Under the pieces are notes generated by a model. That model searched no databases, was not told the origin of the DNA, and saw only the letters and a program-made list of their open reading frames with translations. A stretch of DNA of 34,637 bases. Origin: an uncultured Burkholderiales bacterium (GTDB lineage Bacteria; Pseudomonadota; Gammaproteobacteria; Burkholderiales; Burkholderiaceae_C). Position numbers and translations under genes: made by a program. Shown here piece after piece: positions 26,030 through 33,237 of the stretch. Numbering within the stretch: position 1 is the first letter of the stretch; each line of letters starts with the position of its first letter. The stretch is taken from NCBI GenBank assembly GCA_903876885.1, contig CAIRBP010000039.1, positions 1 through 34,637 on the forward strand, in the 5' to 3' direction.

Positions 26030-27905
26030 AAAAACTAGTTTCCAGTTGCTTTTGTATATTCAATAAAGGTTTGGACCAATCGGCGGGAGCACTTTGTCTG
26101 AAGAGCTTGATGTTTGGGTACCAAGGACTGTCTGCTCGTTCTAACAGCCATCTCCAGTCTGGTGAGAACGGTAAGAGTAAATAGGTCGATATGTTGAGTG
26201 TGGCGCATAAGTGTGCAACGCTTGTGTCTACACAGATCACCAAGTCCATTTGTAAACAAAGACTTGCTGTGTCTGTCAGATCAAAAAGCTCTGAGCTTAA
26301 ATTAATAATATTCGAATACTTACTTAAAATAAGTCCATCAGAGTCGGAGATTTCTTTTTGCACAACGTAGTACATAAACTCCTCTGGTAAATGCTTAATA
26401 AGTTCTCCAAGACTAAGACTTCTGTTATGGTCATTGGTGTGCTTAGGATTGCCTCTCCAAACTAAACCGATGCGTTTGGTATTTGCGTTATTGGGGCTTA
26501 CGAGGCCAGAGGATTTTCTCGAGACATCGGCGCTATTAATTCGCTTTTGCCAACGAGAAAGTAATGCCTGTTCAATTCTTATCTCACTTGGTTCGGGAAT
26601 CGTCTCAGGTGTTGTTTGAAATTCCCTAGGTAGACTCAAAAGGGGACAGAAATAATCGAATTCGTCCACAGAGTCTTCAGATGTTATGAGTTGACTTACT
26701 CCATTAAGTTTTTGAAATAAATTTTTAAGTGCGGGCGGAGCTTCCAAAATGACGTAAGCGCCTTGTTGCGTTAACAAGGGTAAATATCTGCTGAACTGGA
26801 TTGCATCGCCAAGGCCTTGTTCGCAGTAAATCAAAATTCTTTTCCCGTTTAAAGGAAGTGCCCTACTCCAGCGTGGTTTATTGAAGCTTCTAACTCCCAC
26901 ACTATCTTTTAATTCATTGTGTTCAAAACGCATCTCATAGCCATCCCAACCACTTGTCCAGTTACCCAGCATAAGTTGCACAATGGATAAATTCCATTGA
27001 GCCTCCAAGAGTTTGGGCTCAAAAGACAGGGCAGCAAAGTAATCATCTTTTGCAGCAACAAACTGATTGAGATCTTTGCGAACTAAACCCCTGTTGGCAA
27101 AGGCGGCTGCAAATTTGGGTTCAAGTTCGATTGCTCGGTCATACCCAGCCAGTGCTTGTTGTGTATCACCAATAGTTCTGCAAACATTGGCTCTGTTGTA
27201 ATGAATGATTGCAAAGTCAGGCTGTAATAAAAGTGCCTGGTCATAAGCAATTAGCGCTTTTGAGAAGGATTTGAGCGCGTAGTGAGATAAACCAAGATTT
27301 GTGAATGCTTCCCAAAAATCGGGCTTTAATTTGGTCGCTACAACGTAGCACCTGATCGCCTGCTCAAAGAGGGAGCTGCTTTTGTAAATATTACCTCTGT
27401 TGTACCAAGCACTGGCAAAGGTTGGGTCAAGACAAATAGCACGCTCATAGTTGGCCAGAGCAAGTGGAGCCTCTCCTAAGGCCTCTAGTGCTATTCCACG
27501 GTTAGAGTAGGCAACTGTATAGGTTTTATTTAAAAATAGGGCGAGATCATAATTTTTAACAGCTGCTGAGTGCTCCCCTTGCTTTTGAAATATCAGTGCA
27601 CGGTCGTAATACAGTACAGCGTTGTCTGGCGCAACATCAAGTGCTTTGTTTAAAAAGTCCAGTGAATTCTCAAGCTCATTGTTATTCAAAGCAATTAGCC
27701 CCATTGCGTGTAAGGAGCTCTGGTGACGCGGTTCTTCTTGAAGAATAAGTGTATGAATAGTTATCGCTAGTTGGAGGTTGCCATTTTTATGGAGCAACAG
27801 AGCACGGTCTGAAAGTGCGTTAAGTGTTAGTTTCTCACCCTCAAACAAAAAATAACCATCAGCAAGCTTGGATAGGCGGGGTGTTTCATTGGAATTGACG
27901 CTCAT
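26028..27905 (-). CDS. Tetratricopeptide-repeat protein with C-terminal glycosyltransferase-like domain
   Basis: The 625-residue protein has two parts. Residues about 25-310 hold some eight or nine TPR units, each with the usual pattern of small and aromatic positions and a Pro near the end (for example AYSNRGIALEALGEAPLALANYERAICLDP). A junction reading MLGNWTSGWDGYEMRFEHNE follows, typical of TPR-glycosyltransferase fusions. Residues about 350-620 look like a GT-B fold related to heptosyltransferases or OGT: RILIYCEQGLGDAIQFSRYLPLL, RIGLVWRGNPKHTNDHNRSL and DLVICVDTSVAHLCATL. There is no signal peptide. It stands alone on the minus strand. The acceptor is unknown; glycosylation of a surface protein is only a possibility. 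Confidence 0.85.
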   Translation of the reverse strand: MSVNSNETPRLSKLADGYFLFEGEKLTLNALSDRALLLHKNGNLQLAITIHTLILQEEPRHQSSLHAMGLIALNNNELENSLDFLNKALDVAPDNAVLYYDRALIFQKQGEHSAAVKNYDLALFLNKTYTVAYSNRGIALEALGEAPLALANYERAICLDPTFASAWYNRGNIYKSSSLFEQAIRCYVVATKLKPDFWEAFTNLGLSHYALKSFSKALIAYDQALLLQPDFAIIHYNRANVCRTIGDTQQALAGYDRAIELEPKFAAAFANRGLVRKDLNQFVAAKDDYFAALSFEPKLLEAQWNLSIVQLMLGNWTSGWDGYEMRFEHNELKDSVGVRSFNKPRWSRALPLNGKRILIYCEQGLGDAIQFSRYLPLLTQQGAYVILEAPPALKNLFQKLNGVSQLITSEDSVDEFDYFCPLLSLPREFQTTPETIPEPSEIRIEQALLSRWQKRINSADVSRKSSGLVSPNNANTKRIGLVWRGNPKHTNDHNRSLSLGELIKHLPEEFMYYVVQKEISDSDGLILSKYSNIINLSSELFDLTDTASLCLQMDLVICVDTSVAHLCATLNISTYLLLPFSPDWRWLLERADSPWYPNIKLFRQSAPADWSKPLLNIQKQLETSF

Positions 27906-27960
27906 GACCGGATTCTAGCGAGAGTAAAAGGTCAAAATTGGGCACTACAAAGAGCATCAA

Positions 27961-27988
27961 TGTATAGATGAGCTGTAACCTTTGTCAT
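27961..27988 (-). promoter_or_regulatory. Candidate promoter of the TPR-glycosyltransferase gene
   Basis: On the minus strand ATGACA (27988-27983; five of six bases of TTGACA) and TATACA (27966-27961) are separated by 16 bp. A transcript would start near 27955, about 50 nt before the ATG. The match is moderate and the spacing acceptable. Confidence 0.4.
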
Positions 27989-28027
27989 TTAAAATAGGCG
28001 ATTGATTATTTCGGCAATAACCCCAAT

Positions 28028-28043
28028 GTACCTAAGTACCTAA
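28028..28043. repeat. Tandem duplication of an 8-bp unit before argJ
   Basis: GTACCTAA occurs twice back to back in the 192-nt divergent gap between the TPR gene and argJ. It may be a pair of half-sites for a regulator or chance. No clear promoter for argJ could be fixed in this gap. Confidence 0.4.
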
Positions 28044-28097
28044 CTGCCTTAAAGCCTTCTTAATCACTTCACCATATTTTTTCTTCGATTAGATACT

Positions 28098-29333
28098 ATG
28101 CCAGTAAGACTCCCACCACCCAATCCTGCCGATATTTTTCCTGTACCTGGCATTCAAATCGGTATAGCCCAGGCCGGGGTTAAACGCGCTGATAAGGACG
28201 ATTTGACCGTATTCTTATTAGATAGTGGGACTACCACTGCGGGTGTTTTTACCAAGAACCGTTTCAAAGCTGCGCCAGTGCAAATATGCGAGTCTATTTT
28301 GAACGCATCTGGGCACTCTCAGGTGCGAGCTTTGGTAATTAACACTGGCAACGCAAATGCCGGTACGGGTGAGAGTGGTCTAACCAACGCGCGCTTGATT
28401 TGTTCCGAGCTTGCTTTAATTCTTAAACTAAACCCCGAACAGATTCTGCCTTTTTCTACGGGTGTGATCATGGAGCCTTTGCCGGTTGAGAAAATAGTAA
28501 AAGCTCTACCCGCGGCTGTGCAAGCAGCTTCCAGTGACGTCTGGGCTAAAGCCGCTCACAGCATCATGACAACTGACACAGTTGCCAAAGCTTTTAGTAA
28601 AAGAGTGAACCTTGACGGGGTAATAGTCACTGTCACCGGGATTGCAAAAGGTGCGGGCATGATTCACCCTAACATGGCAACAATGCTGGGTTACTTGGCA
28701 ACTGACGCCCAAGTTAGCCCTGAATTGATGAAGCCCCTTGCTTTGGAGCTTGCCAATACTTCATTTAACCGAATTACTGTAGACGGGGACACCTCCACAA
28801 ATGACTCATTTGTTGTGATGGCAACACAAAAAGCATCACATCCTGTGATAACGAGTTGGGAATCAGCGCTTGGGCAAGAATTGTTTAAAGCTATGAAAGC
28901 GGTGAGTATTCAATTGGCACAGGCTATTGTTAGAGACGCTGAGGGAGCTACAAAGTTCATTACTTTAAAAATATTAGGTGGACAAACCCCTGAAGAGTGT
29001 AAGAAAGTAGCTCTGGCTATCGCTCATTCGCCACTTGTTAAAACCGCTTTTTTTGCAAGCGATCCAAATTTAGGACGTATTTTGGCTGCAGTGGGTTACG
29101 CGGGTATCGAAGATCTAGATCAATCCCTTATTGAGCTTTATTTGGATAACGTGCACGTTGCAACCAAAGGCTCCAGGCATCCCCATTACAAAGAAGAGGA
29201 CGGCCAACGCGTCATGAAGCAGGAAGAAATTTCTGTGACTGTTGATTTGGGTCGAGGCAAAGCGGAGGATATGTTCTGGACTTGTGACCTGAGCCATGAA
29301 TATGTCAGCATTAATGCTGACTATAGAAGTTAA
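28098..29333 (+). CDS. argJ: Bifunctional ornithine acetyltransferase / N-acetylglutamate synthase
   Basis: ArgJ moves the acetyl group from N-acetylornithine to glutamate and thereby recycles it in arginine synthesis; some members also use acetyl-CoA. The precursor self-cleaves between Ala194 and Thr195 in HPNMATMLGYLATD, and Thr195 becomes the nucleophile. Other family blocks are LVINTGNANAGTGESGL, FSTGVIMEPLPVEKI, ITVDGDTSTNDSFVVMA and SDPNLGRILAAVGYAGI. Length 411 and the ending HEYVSINADYRS are normal. Whether this copy is bifunctional cannot be told from sequence. The leader is T-rich without a Shine-Dalgarno. Confidence 0.97.
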   Translation: MPVRLPPPNPADIFPVPGIQIGIAQAGVKRADKDDLTVFLLDSGTTTAGVFTKNRFKAAPVQICESILNASGHSQVRALVINTGNANAGTGESGLTNARLICSELALILKLNPEQILPFSTGVIMEPLPVEKIVKALPAAVQAASSDVWAKAAHSIMTTDTVAKAFSKRVNLDGVIVTVTGIAKGAGMIHPNMATMLGYLATDAQVSPELMKPLALELANTSFNRITVDGDTSTNDSFVVMATQKASHPVITSWESALGQELFKAMKAVSIQLAQAIVRDAEGATKFITLKILGGQTPEECKKVALAIAHSPLVKTAFFASDPNLGRILAAVGYAGIEDLDQSLIELYLDNVHVATKGSRHPHYKEEDGQRVMKQEEISVTVDLGRGKAEDMFWTCDLSHEYVSINADYRS

Positions 29334-29355
29334 GAGCTCGGTTCTAACAGTTTTT
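29329..29355 (+). terminator. Possible terminator at the end of argJ
   Basis: GTTAAGA (29329-29335, containing the TAA stop) can pair with TCTAAC (29343-29348) with one bulged A, followed by AGTTTTT. The stem is short and weak, so read-through into the DUF815 gene is likely. Confidence 0.35.
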
Positions 29356-29392
29356 CTAATTCAGTAATTCGTATTTTTTATTAGGATATTTG

Positions 29393-30271
29393 ATGAGTGA
29401 AGCATTTGATCGATTGATACAGCGTGCGGAGCAATTAATTACGCGCATTGAGGCGGTATTGCCGGGACCTTTGACGGCGCCAGATTGGGACGCGAGCATT
29501 GCGTTTCGCTACCGCAGACGCTCAAATGGTCATGGTGTTTTAGAGCCCGTTAAACATGTTGCTCCATTAAAGCTCTCGGAACTCAAAGAGATTGATGGGC
29601 AGCGCGAGAAGATAGTGCGCAATACGGAGCAGTTCATTAATGGATTACCAGCGAATAATGTCCTTTTAACTGGCTCTAGGGGGACTGGAAAATCATCTTT
29701 GGTAAAGGCTTGTTTGAATGAGTTTGCGCCCAAGGGGCTCAGACTCATTGAGATTGACAAAGCAGATGTTGTTGACCTACCCGATATCGTAGAGTTGGTT
29801 GGAGAGCGTAAGGAGTACTTCATTGTCTTTTGTGATGACCTAAGCTTTGAAGAAGGTGAGGCTGGATATAAGGCTTTGAAATCTATATTGGATGGCTCCG
29901 TCTCCGCAGCCTCCCATAATGTTTTGATTTATGCAACCAGCAACAGAAGACATTTATTACCTGAGTACATGAAAGAAAATCTGAGCTATACCCATACCGA
30001 TGACGGGGAAGTGCATCCAGGTGAAGTGATTGAGGAGAAGATCTCTTTATCTGAGCGTTTTGGTTTATGGGTTAGTTTTTACCCATTTAGTCAAGAGGAG
30101 TACCTAACGATTGTGATGCAGTGGTTAACTTCGCTTGGGCTTAAAGGGGACGCACTATTCGAACGTGCTAAACCTGAGGCTTTAGTTTGGGCACTTGAGC
30201 GAGGCTCAAGGAGTGGTCGAGTTGCTTATCAATTCGCCAGAGATTATGTAGGTCGCAATGAGTCTGTCTAA
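29393..30271 (+). CDS. DUF815 family AAA+ ATPase
   Basis: This 292-residue P-loop ATPase is of the DUF815 family, whose function is not established. Visible are Walker A GSRGTGKS (about 94-101), Walker B EYFIVFCDDLSFEEGE, a sensor-like IYATSNRRHLLPEYM and a C-terminal helical region with an Arg-rich ERGSRSGRVAYQFARDY. About 80 N-terminal residues precede the ATPase core. I prefer the ATG at 29393, with AGGA about 6 nt upstream; a TTG at 29390 is possible. It lies between argJ and the Nudix gene; the mutT start follows within 7 nt, so the two are probably co-transcribed. Confidence 0.88.
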   Translation: MSEAFDRLIQRAEQLITRIEAVLPGPLTAPDWDASIAFRYRRRSNGHGVLEPVKHVAPLKLSELKEIDGQREKIVRNTEQFINGLPANNVLLTGSRGTGKSSLVKACLNEFAPKGLRLIEIDKADVVDLPDIVELVGERKEYFIVFCDDLSFEEGEAGYKALKSILDGSVSAASHNVLIYATSNRRHLLPEYMKENLSYTHTDDGEVHPGEVIEEKISLSERFGLWVSFYPFSQEEYLTIVMQWLTSLGLKGDALFERAKPEALVWALERGSRSGRVAYQFARDYVGRNESV

Positions 30272-30277
30272 TTGAGC

Positions 30278-30793
30278 ATGAGTCAGACCAAGGCGATCGT
30301 TGCAGACCCTGGCATTGCTCGTGCTGATTTGCAAAGCCAAGATCCGAGTAACCCTATCCAACAAAGGAATGTGGTTAAAGTGGCTGTTGGTGTTTTATTG
30401 CGCGAAGACGCTTCGTTCTTACTTACCTCCAGGCCTTCAGGTAAGCCTTACGCGGGTTACTGGGAATTTCCGGGGGGTAAGTTTGAGCAGGGTGAAACGG
30501 GTCAACAAGCCCTCGCCCGCGAGTTACTTGAGGAACTTGGGATTAGGATAGATTTGGAGTGCACTCAGCAGTGGCATATTCAGCGAGTCGATTATCCGCA
30601 TGCCTTAGTTGAATTGCATTTCTTTAAAGTAACTAAATTCAACGGAACTTTGCAGCCTTTAGAAAGCCAGGAGCTTGCTTGGTCTCAGTTGCCAGTTTCG
30701 GTAACCCCTGTGCTACCAGGTACGGTACCTGTATTGGAGTGGTTAGCATTAGAGAGAGGTTTTACCCACAAAACTCACTCAGTGAGTCTATAA
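30278..30793 (+). CDS. mutT: Nudix hydrolase, MutT-like (8-oxo-dGTP diphosphatase)
   Basis: The Nudix box GKFEQGETGQQALARELLEELGI fits the pattern G-x5-E-x7-RE-x2-EE-x-G and is complete. Around it are VAVGVLLREDASFLLTSRPSGKPYAGYWEFPGGK and the C-terminal PLESQELAWSQL, both typical of MutT, which clears 8-oxo-dGTP from the nucleotide pool. The 171 residues include about 35 extra N-terminal residues of low complexity. The ATG at 30278 is preferred over a TTG six bases before it. It converges on yacG with 9 nt between the stops. MutT is the best guess; other Nudix substrates are possible. Confidence 0.9.
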   Translation: MSQTKAIVADPGIARADLQSQDPSNPIQQRNVVKVAVGVLLREDASFLLTSRPSGKPYAGYWEFPGGKFEQGETGQQALARELLEELGIRIDLECTQQWHIQRVDYPHALVELHFFKVTKFNGTLQPLESQELAWSQLPVSVTPVLPGTVPVLEWLALERGFTHKTHSVSL

Positions 30794-30802
30794 ATCCGAG
30801 CG

Positions 30803-31039
30803 TTACTGGAGAGGCCCTCCGACCTCAAAATCTGGTTCATCTATTGGGGACTCATCTGGCAGCCGGTGTTCTTCGCTGGCCCAAGCACCGAAATCAGCAT
30901 TTTTGCAGCGACTCGAGCAAAAGGGTCGATAGGGATTGGAGGATGCATAAATGCTGACACCGCCACAGGCGGGACATTTGACCTCACGGGGTTTGATCGC
31001 GGGCGTCTCAGGAGCAGAGTTCGATTTCGAAGCTGGCAT
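30803..31039 (-). CDS. yacG: YacG, zinc-finger DNA gyrase inhibitor
   Basis: This 78-residue protein has four zinc-binding cysteines, Cys22, Cys25, Cys41 and Cys45 (KCPACGG and RPFCSSRCKNADFGAWASEEHRLP). YacG binds the GyrB subunit and blocks DNA binding by gyrase in E. coli. The C-terminal acidic tail is also seen in homologues. The start overlaps the end of zapD by 32 nt, more than is usual; no later Met gives a full zinc finger, so the overlap is probably real. Operon order on the minus strand is coaE, zapD, yacG, as in many proteobacteria. Confidence 0.94.
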   Translation of the reverse strand: MPASKSNSAPETPAIKPREVKCPACGGVSIYASSNPYRPFCSSRCKNADFGAWASEEHRLPDESPIDEPDFEVGGPLQ

Positions 31040-31760
31040 CTTCAGTACTGTTGGAGAGGCGGCAATCTGTATCTTCTTTCATCAACCGAATCCAAACCAT
31101 CATCCTGTTCCCAGAGATCTCAGGAACAAGGCCTAACGCGGGGTTAATGAATACTCGCATAAGTTGGAATTTGCCCTGGGGAAGGGACTGTTGGAGTTGT
31201 CCGTTGGTTGCTGCTACGCGTTGACGGACCCCGCCGTCTCTTAAGAGCTTGAGCAACAAATGTATGCACTTACCAAGAGGTTGAATGGAAGCAGTCCAAC
31301 GCTCAATATCGGCTCTTCTTGATTCGGCTGAGTGATTTTGCCAAGAGTAATAGGCCGGCAAATCAAAGTTACATGTACCACCCGGAATGGCTAGACGATT
31401 GCGAAGGCCACTGAGCCATTCGCTATCGCTTACGCATTGTCCAATCCTGTTGCCAAGCGTATTGAGCCCAGAAAAGGCGAGATCAATTTCCCCCAAAATC
31501 TCGTCAAGTGCTTCCTCTGATACCGAAGGATTACCTCTAAAAGCAATGAATTGTTGTTTGTAGCGGTCTAGGTCTTTTAAGATATCCGATTTCAGATCTG
31601 AGCGACCACCAGCATCAACGATTTCGAAAAGCGTTGTGAAAGCAAAATGATGATCTATTGGATCATCACGACGAATCAACGTGTCAAAGCGAGAGAACAA
31701 ATGTTCTAGGCGCAAAAAGGTGCGGACTCTCTCATTGAAAGGGTGCTCGTAGAGTATCAC
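31008..31760 (-). CDS. zapD: Cell division protein ZapD (YacF)
   Basis: ZapD bundles FtsZ filaments and supports Z-ring assembly in the cytoplasm. The start MILYEHPFNERVRTFLRLEHLFSRFD is a hallmark of the family. Further on are DLKSDILKDLDRYKQQF, CNFDLPAYYSWQ and the ISGNRMMVWIRLM strand at the C-terminus. Length 250 is usual. It lies 77 nt downstream of coaE and overlaps yacG by 32 nt, so translation of yacG may be coupled to zapD. Confidence 0.95.
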   Translation of the reverse strand: MILYEHPFNERVRTFLRLEHLFSRFDTLIRRDDPIDHHFAFTTLFEIVDAGGRSDLKSDILKDLDRYKQQFIAFRGNPSVSEEALDEILGEIDLAFSGLNTLGNRIGQCVSDSEWLSGLRNRLAIPGGTCNFDLPAYYSWQNHSAESRRADIERWTASIQPLGKCIHLLLKLLRDGGVRQRVAATNGQLQQSLPQGKFQLMRVFINPALGLVPEISGNRMMVWIRLMKEDTDCRLSNSTEDASFEIELCS

Positions 31761-31837
31761 TTAGGGAACTTCAGCTTGGGTGTATGAAATAACCCGAATC
31801 ATACCGCGTTGGAGGCAAAAAAATAAGGTTCAAGTGG

Positions 31838-32455
31838 TCAAAATTTGAAATCTAATGCTGTTACCTTGGATTCCAGCTCATCGAGTGAGAGTCCGTCGTT
31901 AAAAATAATCCAATTGGCTAACGAATTTCGTTCTTCCCGCGAAGCCTGTGTGGCGATGATCCTTTGTACGGTTTCCTGATCTAAGCCGCTTCTAGCGACA
32001 ACCCGTTGAATCTGAGTTTGGGGCCAGCAATCTACGACGAGTACCGCGTCGAGTCTGGTTTTCCACCGTGAGTGTGATTCCGCTAGGAGCGGTATATCGA
32101 TCAAAGCGGTCTCAAAGCCCGCTTGACTTGACTGATTGAGTTGCTGCTCAATTCGCTCCAGGACCCTAGGGTGGATGATTGCTTCAAGTCTTTTCTTAGC
32201 CTCGGGCTCACTAAACACCAACTCCCTCATCCTTTGGCGGTCTAATGACTGGTCTGAGGCAATGAATTCTGGACCGAATTGTTTTTTTATATCCTGGATA
32301 GCCTCACCGTTGGGTGCAGTTAAGGCCCTGGAAATCTCATCAGCATCAATAAGCGCAAACCCTTTACGGTTACTCAAAATTTTGCCAACAGTGCTTTTGC
32401 CCGAACCTATCCCACCAGTGAGACCGATTTTGCGGATTGAGGGAGCGGGGGGCAT
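31838..32455 (-). CDS. coaE: Dephospho-CoA kinase
   Basis: CoaE phosphorylates the ribose 3'-OH of dephospho-CoA, the last step of coenzyme A synthesis. The P-loop GGIGSGKST begins near residue 14. Further blocks are ALIDADEISRALT, IIHPRVLERI, DIPLLAES and the lid/sensor region VARSGLDQETVQRIIATQASREER. The length of 205 is normal. It heads the coaE-zapD-yacG group. In many Burkholderiales pilD, pilC and pilB come just before coaE; here a 107-nt gap and an unrelated lipoprotein gene are found. Confidence 0.96.
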   Translation of the reverse strand: MPPAPSIRKIGLTGGIGSGKSTVGKILSNRKGFALIDADEISRALTAPNGEAIQDIKKQFGPEFIASDQSLDRQRMRELVFSEPEAKKRLEAIIHPRVLERIEQQLNQSSQAGFETALIDIPLLAESHSRWKTRLDAVLVVDCWPQTQIQRVVARSGLDQETVQRIIATQASREERNSLANWIIFNDGLSLDELESKVTALDFKF

Positions 32456-32562
32456 AAGTTAGCTTGATGGGCTTTAAAGGATAAGTGACTAGTCTGTAGT
32501 TTACCCTGCCCCTTTTTTGGCGAGCCCAAATGCAATGGCCTCGGTAAGGATTTAATTGCGCT

Positions 32563-33159
32563 TTATGACTGCGGGGCCAAGCACTGAGCTATGAATGGTT
32601 TGACATCCATGCCCATTTGGTTAAGCGCCAGACTCTTAGTCGGAGTTGAGTTAGTGGGCGCAGCTGAGCAAGAAACGTTAATCATCAAAGGTGTTTCTTT
32701 CGATGTAAGGAGAGCGGGTGTTGAGGAAACAATGTCCGACCAAGCCCCGCTCAAGTCTTTGGCGTTAATGTGAGCTATAAAAGCTTTAGCGTCCATATTC
32801 AAGTTGGATACGGTGAGTAAAGTTTGGTCGTTGACAGAGTGGGAAAGACTGGTTATTTTCCCGCTGATGCCGCTCATATCGGTTGCAGATGAAGTTTGCG
32901 CGAGCTCAAACTGCCCGACAAGCATTAAATTAAATTTTATTGGCGATTTTGTGCTGCCATCACTAACGAATCCACCGTAGTTTAGGATGCTGGCGTTGGG
33001 AGGGAGTTCGCTTAGAGGTTTTAAGCCCAGGGTTAAAAAATTCAAAGCGTAGTCGCCGTAAAAAGAAATCGTTGCGGGCGTGGCTTCTTTCTTGCTGTCG
33101 GTGCAAGAGCTCAAGAAAGCTGTAAGTAGTGCAAGTATTGCAAGTGGTAATAGACGCAC
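32563..33159 (-). CDS. Putative lipoprotein of unknown function
   Basis: I do not recognise this 198-residue protein. Residues 1-18 form a lipoprotein signal peptide with lipobox Leu-Ser-Ser-Cys (Cys19); Thr at +2 suggests sorting to the outer membrane. The mature part is rich in Ser, Thr, Leu and Asn, with likely beta strands and two distant Cys residues (in NVSCSAA and IAQCLAP) that could form a disulfide. The start is GTG at 33159, with AAGG 8 nt upstream inside an inverted repeat. It lies between ispB and coaE, where relatives often have pilBCD, in an AT-rich pocket. It may be lineage-specific. Confidence 0.7.
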   Translation of the reverse strand: MRLLPLAILALLTAFLSSCTDSKKEATPATISFYGDYALNFLTLGLKPLSELPPNASILNYGGFVSDGSTKSPIKFNLMLVGQFELAQTSSATDMSGISGKITSLSHSVNDQTLLTVSNLNMDAKAFIAHINAKDLSGAWSDIVSSTPALLTSKETPLMINVSCSAAPTNSTPTKSLALNQMGMDVKPFIAQCLAPQS

Positions 33160-33167
33160 GTATTAAA

Positions 33168-33204
33168 CCTTAATAAACATATCATAAGTATATATTTATT
33201 AAGG
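33168..33204 (-). promoter_or_regulatory. Inverted repeat that covers the lipoprotein ribosome-binding site
   Basis: CCTTAATAAA and TTTATTAAGG are perfect 10-base inverted arms around 17 nt; after one mismatch four more pairs can form, leaving a 7-nt loop. Read on the minus strand, the second arm contains AAGG at 33171-33168, 8 nt before the GTG start. Folding would hide the ribosome-binding site with weak A-U pairs, as in RNA thermometers. The same element may instead be the terminator of ispB or a protein-binding site. A TATAAT at 33234-33229 (minus) could be the promoter. Confidence 0.5.
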
Positions 33205-33237
33205 GGTAGAATTTTTTTAAATATAAAAATTATAAAA

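Noticed and set aside
32510-32562. Short minus-strand reading TEAIAFGLAKKGAG before coaE, considered as a remnant of pilD
   Set aside because: It is only 14 residues, closed by stops on both sides, and does not match the conserved parts of prepilin peptidase.
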